From Rhodanobacteraceae bacterium UBA703 (GTDB lineage: Bacteria > Pseudomonadota > Gammaproteobacteria > Xanthomonadales > Rhodanobacteraceae): a stretch of 8,883 nucleotides of DNA. A program made the position numbers and the translations under genes. The notes below the pieces were generated by a model. The model did no database searches and was not told the DNA's origin. It saw only the letters and a list, made by a program, of their open reading frames with translations. The stretch lies in assembly GCA_002297645.1 (NCBI GenBank), contig DBMH01000097.1:1-8883 (forward strand), read 5' to 3'. Of this stretch, positions 5,931 through 8,883 are shown one piece after another. Position 1 is the stretch's first letter, and every line of letters starts with the position of its first letter.

Positions 5931-5959
5931 AGTGTAGTCGCGCGCCCGTCGGGGTTCAA
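5931..5959 (-). promoter_or_regulatory. Sigma70-type promoter of the riboswitch-btuB transcript
   Basis: On the minus strand TTGAAC (5959-5954) and TACACT (5936-5931) are separated by exactly 17 nt. The predicted transcription start, about 7 nt downstream near 5924, falls at the first base of the aptamer's closing stem. That coincidence supports the call strongly. It gives btuB its own promoter, separate from the cluster upstream. Confidence 0.72.
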
Positions 5960-6045
5960 ATGAGGAAACGGGGTGATCGGGGGAGCGAGGTCGTGGTGCC
6001 GTCCCGGGCTCCGACACTCCGGGTGTTTGGCAACCGTGCGGACCG

Positions 6046-6234
6046 TCAATCGCGGTCGGTGCGCACGTCGACGCCGGCCAGTTCGCCGTCCTCGTCGACG
6101 TGCAGCGCGATCTCGATCGGGCGGCAGCAGACCGCGCAGTCCTCGACATAGCTCTGCGATCCGCCGGAAATGTCCGCCAGCGTCGTGAAGCGCTCGCCGC
6201 AATACGGGCAGTCGATGACGATCGTCTCGATCAT
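6046..6234 (-). CDS. CPXCG motif-containing cysteine-rich small protein
   Basis: This 62-residue protein belongs to the small family with a CPXCG motif. CPYCG at residues 9-13 and CAVCC at 33-37 form two CxxC pairs, suggesting a single four-cysteine metal site, most likely zinc by analogy with zinc ribbons. The rest is acidic (DEDGE) with no signal peptide or membrane segment, so it should be cytosolic. The ATG (6234-6232) overlaps the hemW TGA as ATGA, so translation is probably coupled to hemW. Five cysteines in so short a protein (C9, C12, C33, C36, C37) leave one spare. Its biochemical role is not known to me. The coupling makes a link to radical SAM or heme metabolism possible but unproven. 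About 110 bp of unremarkable sequence separate its stop from the btuB promoter, with only a weak ACAC/GTGT hairpin near 6013-6027 and no clear terminator. Confidence 0.85.
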   Translation of the reverse strand: MIETIVIDCPYCGERFTTLADISGGSQSYVEDCAVCCRPIEIALHVDEDGELAGVDVRTDRD

Positions 6235-7403
6235 TCGCCGTCCTTCAGGAACACCTGGATCAGGTCGTTGAGGAAACGGCGGCCGTCCGCGCTCGGTTGC
6301 AGGCGTGCCGGATCGTCGGTCAGCCAGCCGCGCCGACGGGCGATCGAGAGCGGCGTCGCGATGTCCGCCAGCGCGACGCCGGTGCGCTGCTCGAACCGGT
6401 CCGCGTCGACGCCGTCGTTGAGGCGCAGCGCGTTCAGCATGAATTCGAACGGACGATCCGCCGGTCCGACGGGCGCCGTCGTGCCGAACGACTCTCCGCG
6501 CGCGGCGCGTTCCAGGTAGCTGCGCGGCAGCTTCACCTTCGTCGTGCGCAGGATCGTGCCGTTCGAGGCGTCGCTGATCTTGCCGTGCGCCCCGGCGCCG
6601 ATGCCGAGGTAGTCGCCGAAGCGCCAGTAGTTCAGGTTGTGCGCGCAGCGGCGGCCGTCGCGCGCGTACGCCGATACTTCGTATTGCGCGTAGCCGGCTT
6701 CGGCGAGCCGGGCCTGACAGGCTTCCTGCATGTCCCAGGCGCTGTCCTCGTCCGGCAACGGCGGCGGCTTGGCCGCGAACAATGTGTTCGGCTCGAGTGT
6801 CAGCTGATAGTGCGAGACGTGCGTGGGTTGCAGTGCGATGGCTCGCTCGACGTCGACGATCGCGCCGTCGAGGGACTGCTGTGGCAGCGCGTACATCAGG
6901 TCGATGTTGAAATTGTCGAAGCCGGCGTCGCGCGCCAGTCGGATCGCGCGTTCGGCCTCGCTCGCGGAATGGATGCGGCCGAGGCGGCGCAGCTTGTCGT
7001 CGTCGAAGCTCTGTACGCCGAAGCTGAGGCGGTTCACGCCGGCGCCGAGGTAGTCCTCGAAGCGGCCGTGCTCGACCGTCCCGGGGTTCGTCTCCAGCGT
7101 GACCTCCGCATCGCGTGGCAGCGGGATGCGCGCGGCGACGCCGTCGAGGATGCGTGCTATGGCGTCCGGCAGGAACAGGCTCGGCGTACCGCCACCGAAG
7201 AATACGCTGTGGAGCGGGCGATCCGCGATCGCCTGCGCCTGCTCCCGCAGGTCGCGGTCGAGATCGGCCAGCAGTGCGTCGACGTAGTCGTCGACCGGCA
7301 TCGCGCCGTCCTTCGCATGCGAATTGAAGTCGCAATACGGACACTTGCGCACGCACCACGGGATGTGGACGTACAAGGACAGTGGCGGTGCGATCGACGG
7401 CAT
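6231..7403 (-). CDS. hemW: HemW, radical SAM heme chaperone-like protein
   Basis: This 390-residue protein is a HemW/YggW, a radical SAM enzyme related to the oxygen-independent coproporphyrinogen oxidase HemN. The [4Fe-4S] cluster motif is C17-x3-C21-x2-C24, in CVRKCPYCDF. HemN carries a further cysteine two residues after the last one, and here that position is Phe26. The protein is also shorter at the N-terminus, both of which mark HemW. GGGTPSLF (70-77), ETNPGTV (104-110) and GVNRLSFGVQSF (122-133) are the following SAM-barrel motifs, and a HemW C-terminal domain follows. HemW binds heme and is thought to deliver it to respiratory enzymes; it lacks coproporphyrinogen oxidase activity in the homologues studied. 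The ATG at 7403 lies 25 nt after the rdgB stop with no clear Shine-Dalgarno sequence, so reinitiation is likely. The next gene overlaps its stop. Confidence 0.95.
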   Translation of the reverse strand: MPSIAPPLSLYVHIPWCVRKCPYCDFNSHAKDGAMPVDDYVDALLADLDRDLREQAQAIADRPLHSVFFGGGTPSLFLPDAIARILDGVAARIPLPRDAEVTLETNPGTVEHGRFEDYLGAGVNRLSFGVQSFDDDKLRRLGRIHSASEAERAIRLARDAGFDNFNIDLMYALPQQSLDGAIVDVERAIALQPTHVSHYQLTLEPNTLFAAKPPPLPDEDSAWDMQEACQARLAEAGYAQYEVSAYARDGRRCAHNLNYWRFGDYLGIGAGAHGKISDASNGTILRTTKVKLPRSYLERAARGESFGTTAPVGPADRPFEFMLNALRLNDGVDADRFEQRTGVALADIATPLSIARRRGWLTDDPARLQPSADGRRFLNDLIQVFLKDGE

Positions 7404-7428
7404 GGATGCTACGTGGGGCGAGGGCGCT

Positions 7429-8022
7429 TCAGAGATCGCGGCCGAGCTGCTCGCGCAGCCGTGCCAGGGCGATCCCGCGATGGCTGATGCGGTTCTTCAC
7501 GGTCGCCTCGAGTTCGGCGGCGCTGCGCTGCGACGCCGTATCGAGGAATACCGGGTCGTAGCCGAAACCGTTCGTGCCGCGCGGCGCCGGCAGGATGCGG
7601 CCGTGCCAGCGGCCCTCGGCGATCAGTGGAGCGGGATCGTCGGCGCCGCGCAGCAGTGCGATCGAGCAATGGAAGTGGCCGGCACGTCCGTCCTCGGGAA
7701 CGTCGCGCAGCGCATCGAGCAGCTTGGCGATGTTCGCGGCGGCGTCGCCGTGGCGTCCGGCGTAGCGTGCCGAATACAGTCCGGGCGCGCCGCCGAGCGC
7801 GTCGACGCAGAGGCCGGAGTCGTCGCCGATCGCCGGCAGGCCCGATTGTCGCGCGGCATGGCGGGCCTTCAGCAACGCGTTCTCGATGAAGGTGGTGCCG
7901 GTTTCCTCGGCATCCTCGATGCCGAGTTCGCCCTGCGCGACGAGTTCGATGTCGAATCCGGCGAGGATCTCGCGCATCTCGGCGAGCTTGCCGCGGTTGC
8001 CGCTCGCCAGGACCAGCTTCAT
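7429..8022 (-). CDS. rdgB: RdgB/HAM1 family XTP/dITP pyrophosphatase
   Basis: RdgB hydrolyses ITP, dITP and XTP to monophosphates plus pyrophosphate, keeping deaminated purines out of nucleic acids. The protein has 197 residues, the same as E. coli RdgB. The nucleotide-binding SGNRGK (7-12), EETGTTFIENALLKA (39-53), the catalytic GDDSG (66-70, with two acidic residues), GGAPGLYSARYAG, GFGYDP (152-157) and SHRG (180-183) are all intact. The ATG at 8022 is preferred over an in-frame GTG at 8031 because it gives the canonical MKLVLASGN start and has AGGG eight bases upstream. The GTG would overlap that site. The gene follows the VOC gene after 88 bp and precedes hemW by 25 bp, so it is probably co-transcribed with both. 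It may also have its own promoter in that gap, but none is evident. Confidence 0.96.
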   Translation of the reverse strand: MKLVLASGNRGKLAEMREILAGFDIELVAQGELGIEDAEETGTTFIENALLKARHAARQSGLPAIGDDSGLCVDALGGAPGLYSARYAGRHGDAAANIAKLLDALRDVPEDGRAGHFHCSIALLRGADDPAPLIAEGRWHGRILPAPRGTNGFGYDPVFLDTASQRSAAELEATVKNRISHRGIALARLREQLGRDL

Positions 8023-8079
8023 GCGGAACACCCTCTCGTGGCATCCGTCGTGTTCGGGGACGCGCCATCCAGGATGGAC

Positions 8080-8095
8080 GCCCGCTTTTGCGGGC
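8080..8095. repeat. REP-like GC hairpin between the VOC gene and rdgB
   Basis: GCCCGC (8080-8085) and GCGGGC (8090-8095) form a 6-bp stem around TTTT. Next to it CCATCC (8065-8070) and GGATGG (8072-8077) form a second dyad. The arrangement resembles the short extragenic palindromes found between genes in xanthomonads. No U-tract follows in the minus direction, so it is more likely to be an mRNA-stabilising or REP-like element than a terminator. Confidence 0.5.
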
Positions 8096-8110
8096 AGGAC
8101 ACCAGGCAGG

Positions 8111-8506
8111 TCATGGCGACTCGGGTCCGATCAGATCCCAGCGATTGCCGTAGAGGTCTTCGAACACGATGACCGTTCCATACGGTTCGTGACGCGGCGA
8201 CGCCTCCATGTGGGCGCCGGCGGCGACGAGGCGGGCATGGTCGCGGGTGAAATCGTCGGTGTGCAGGAAAAAGCCGACGCGACCGCCGTGCTGGCGCCCG
8301 ACGGCGGCGTGCTGCTCCGGTGTCGTCGGGCGTGCAAGCAGCAACTGGAAGGCTGCATCAGCCTCGGGCGCGATGCGCACCCAGCGCTTGCCGCTACCGA
8401 GGTCGGTGTCTTCGAGAACGGCGAAGCCGAGCGCTTCGGCGAACCACGCGATCGCCTCGTCGTAGTCCCGCACGAGCAGGGCGATCTGGCCGATGCGGCG
8501 GCTCAT
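8111..8506 (-). CDS. VOC superfamily (glyoxalase/bleomycin-resistance fold) protein
   Basis: This is a 131-residue single-domain protein of the vicinal oxygen chelate superfamily, cytosolic and normally dimeric. Two beta-alpha-beta-beta-beta modules are readable. The first begins IGQIALLVRDYDEAIAWFAEALGF (residues 5-28) and ends AAFQLLLARP. The second begins GRVGFFLHTDDF and ends FEDLYGNRWDLIGP, the classic closing motif. The usual first metal ligand, a histidine, is replaced by glutamine at position 7. Substrate and activity cannot be predicted, and members range from dioxygenases to resistance proteins. The ATG (8506-8504) overlaps the rph stop as ATGA, so it is translated in step with rph. 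Annotations such as glyoxalase would over-interpret it. Confidence 0.88.
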   Translation of the reverse strand: MSRRIGQIALLVRDYDEAIAWFAEALGFAVLEDTDLGSGKRWVRIAPEADAAFQLLLARPTTPEQHAAVGRQHGGRVGFFLHTDDFTRDHARLVAAGAHMEASPRHEPYGTVIVFEDLYGNRWDLIGPESP

Positions 8507-8883
8507 GCGCGCTTCGCGAGGGCTTCGCGCTGCTTGCTGCAGAGCTCGGCGACGCCGGCCGATGCGAGCGCGAGCAGGGCGTCGAGCTCCTCGCGGCGGA
8601 AGGCATGGCCCTCGGCCGTACCCTGCACCTCGATGAAGCCGCCGCCGTCGTTCATGACGACGTTCATGTCGGTGTCGCAGGTCGAGTCCTCGGCATAGTC
8701 GAGGTCGAGCACCGGCGTGCCCTGGACGATGCCGACCGAGACCGCGGCGACGGCGCCGAAGACCGGGTCGCGCTTGATCGCGTTGCGCGAACGCAGCCAG
8801 TTCACCGCATCGACGAGGGCGACGTAGGCGCCGGTGATCGCGGCCGTCCGCGTGCCGCCGTCGGCCTGCAGCACGTCGCAGTC
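8503..8883 (-). CDS. rph: Ribonuclease PH (C-terminal half, cut by the window edge)
   Basis: RNase PH is a phosphate-dependent 3'-to-5' exoribonuclease that trims tRNA 3' ends. It works as a ring-shaped hexamer. The 126 residues seen here are about the second half of a protein of roughly 240 residues. The reading frame continues past position 8883. The visible part begins DCDVLQADGGTRTAAITGAYVAL and includes AVSVGIVQG, DLDYAEDSTCDTDMN and GGGFIEVQGTAEG. These are strongly conserved, with the acidic residues that form the phosphorolytic site. The TGA (8505-8503) overlaps the VOC start. The gene probably heads the cluster rph, VOC, rdgB, hemW, CPXCG, but its promoter lies outside the window. 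There is no sign of the frameshift known from some laboratory E. coli strains in the part visible. Confidence 0.95.
   Translation of the reverse strand, partial: DCDVLQADGGTRTAAITGAYVALVDAVNWLRSRNAIKRDPVFGAVAAVSVGIVQGTPVLDLDYAEDSTCDTDMNVVMNDGGGFIEVQGTAEGHAFRREELDALLALASAGVAELCSKQREALAKRA

Noticed and set aside
6010..6030. Terminator after the CPXCG gene
   Set aside because: Only a 4-bp ACAC/GTGT pairing is present, and no T-run follows in the minus direction.
8020..8031. GTG at 8031 as the rdgB start
   Set aside because: It overlaps the AGGG ribosome binding site and adds three residues not typical of the family. The ATG at 8022 gives the canonical N-terminus and exact family length.
1..8883. 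CRISPR arrays, transposases, phage genes or defence systems
   Set aside because: Both strands were read for regularly spaced direct repeats and for mobile or defence protein families. None was found, and apart from small palindromes the window is ordinary chromosomal sequence.

Overview
The window is GC-rich (roughly two-thirds G+C, strong G/C preference at third codon positions) and looks chromosomal, from a gammaproteobacterium of the Xanthomonadales/Lysobacterales type. This placement is an inference. It rests on the rph, rdgB, hemW gene run, the DUF1631 plus PilZ pair, the short palindromes of the kind common between xanthomonad genes, and protein sequences that look gammaproteobacterial. 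No phage, transposase, CRISPR or integrase sequence was seen.

Layout, left to right. Positions 1-256 are non-coding but rich in inverted repeats, and end in a promoter overlapped by a likely operator. The only plus-strand gene follows, a TetR/AcrR-type repressor (257-928). It ends 9 bp from the end of a minus-strand pair: a 113-residue PilZ protein (938-1279) and a large DUF1631 protein (1276-3447, probably starting further upstream). A 165-bp gap (3520-3684, counted from that likely start) holds three inverted repeats and a weak terminator. Next is btuB (3685-5514), the TonB-dependent outer-membrane cobalamin receptor. Its 531-bp upstream region holds a complete cobalamin riboswitch with promoter (5931-5959), aptamer (5663-5923) and a hairpin that masks the btuB ribosome binding site (5520-5563). 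Upstream of that is a tightly packed minus-strand run read as rph (5' end cut off by the window edge), a VOC-family gene, rdgB, hemW and a 62-residue CPXCG cysteine-rich protein. Two of these junctions are ATGA overlaps.

How the parts work together. The rph to CPXCG cluster is housekeeping: tRNA 3'-end processing, removal of non-canonical purine triphosphates, and heme/Fe-S-related radical SAM chemistry. The btuB unit is a self-contained B12-uptake gene under cobalamin feedback control, most likely acting on translation. The DUF1631-PilZ pair is a coupled two-gene unit whose PilZ member has the standard cyclic-di-GMP-binding motifs. The TetR gene has no visible target in the window except its own promoter; any target probably lies upstream of position 1.

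The best leads for follow-up are a possible AUU start codon with a well-placed ribosome binding site for the DUF1631 gene, the detailed switching structure of the btuB leader, and the structured DNA in front of the TetR gene.
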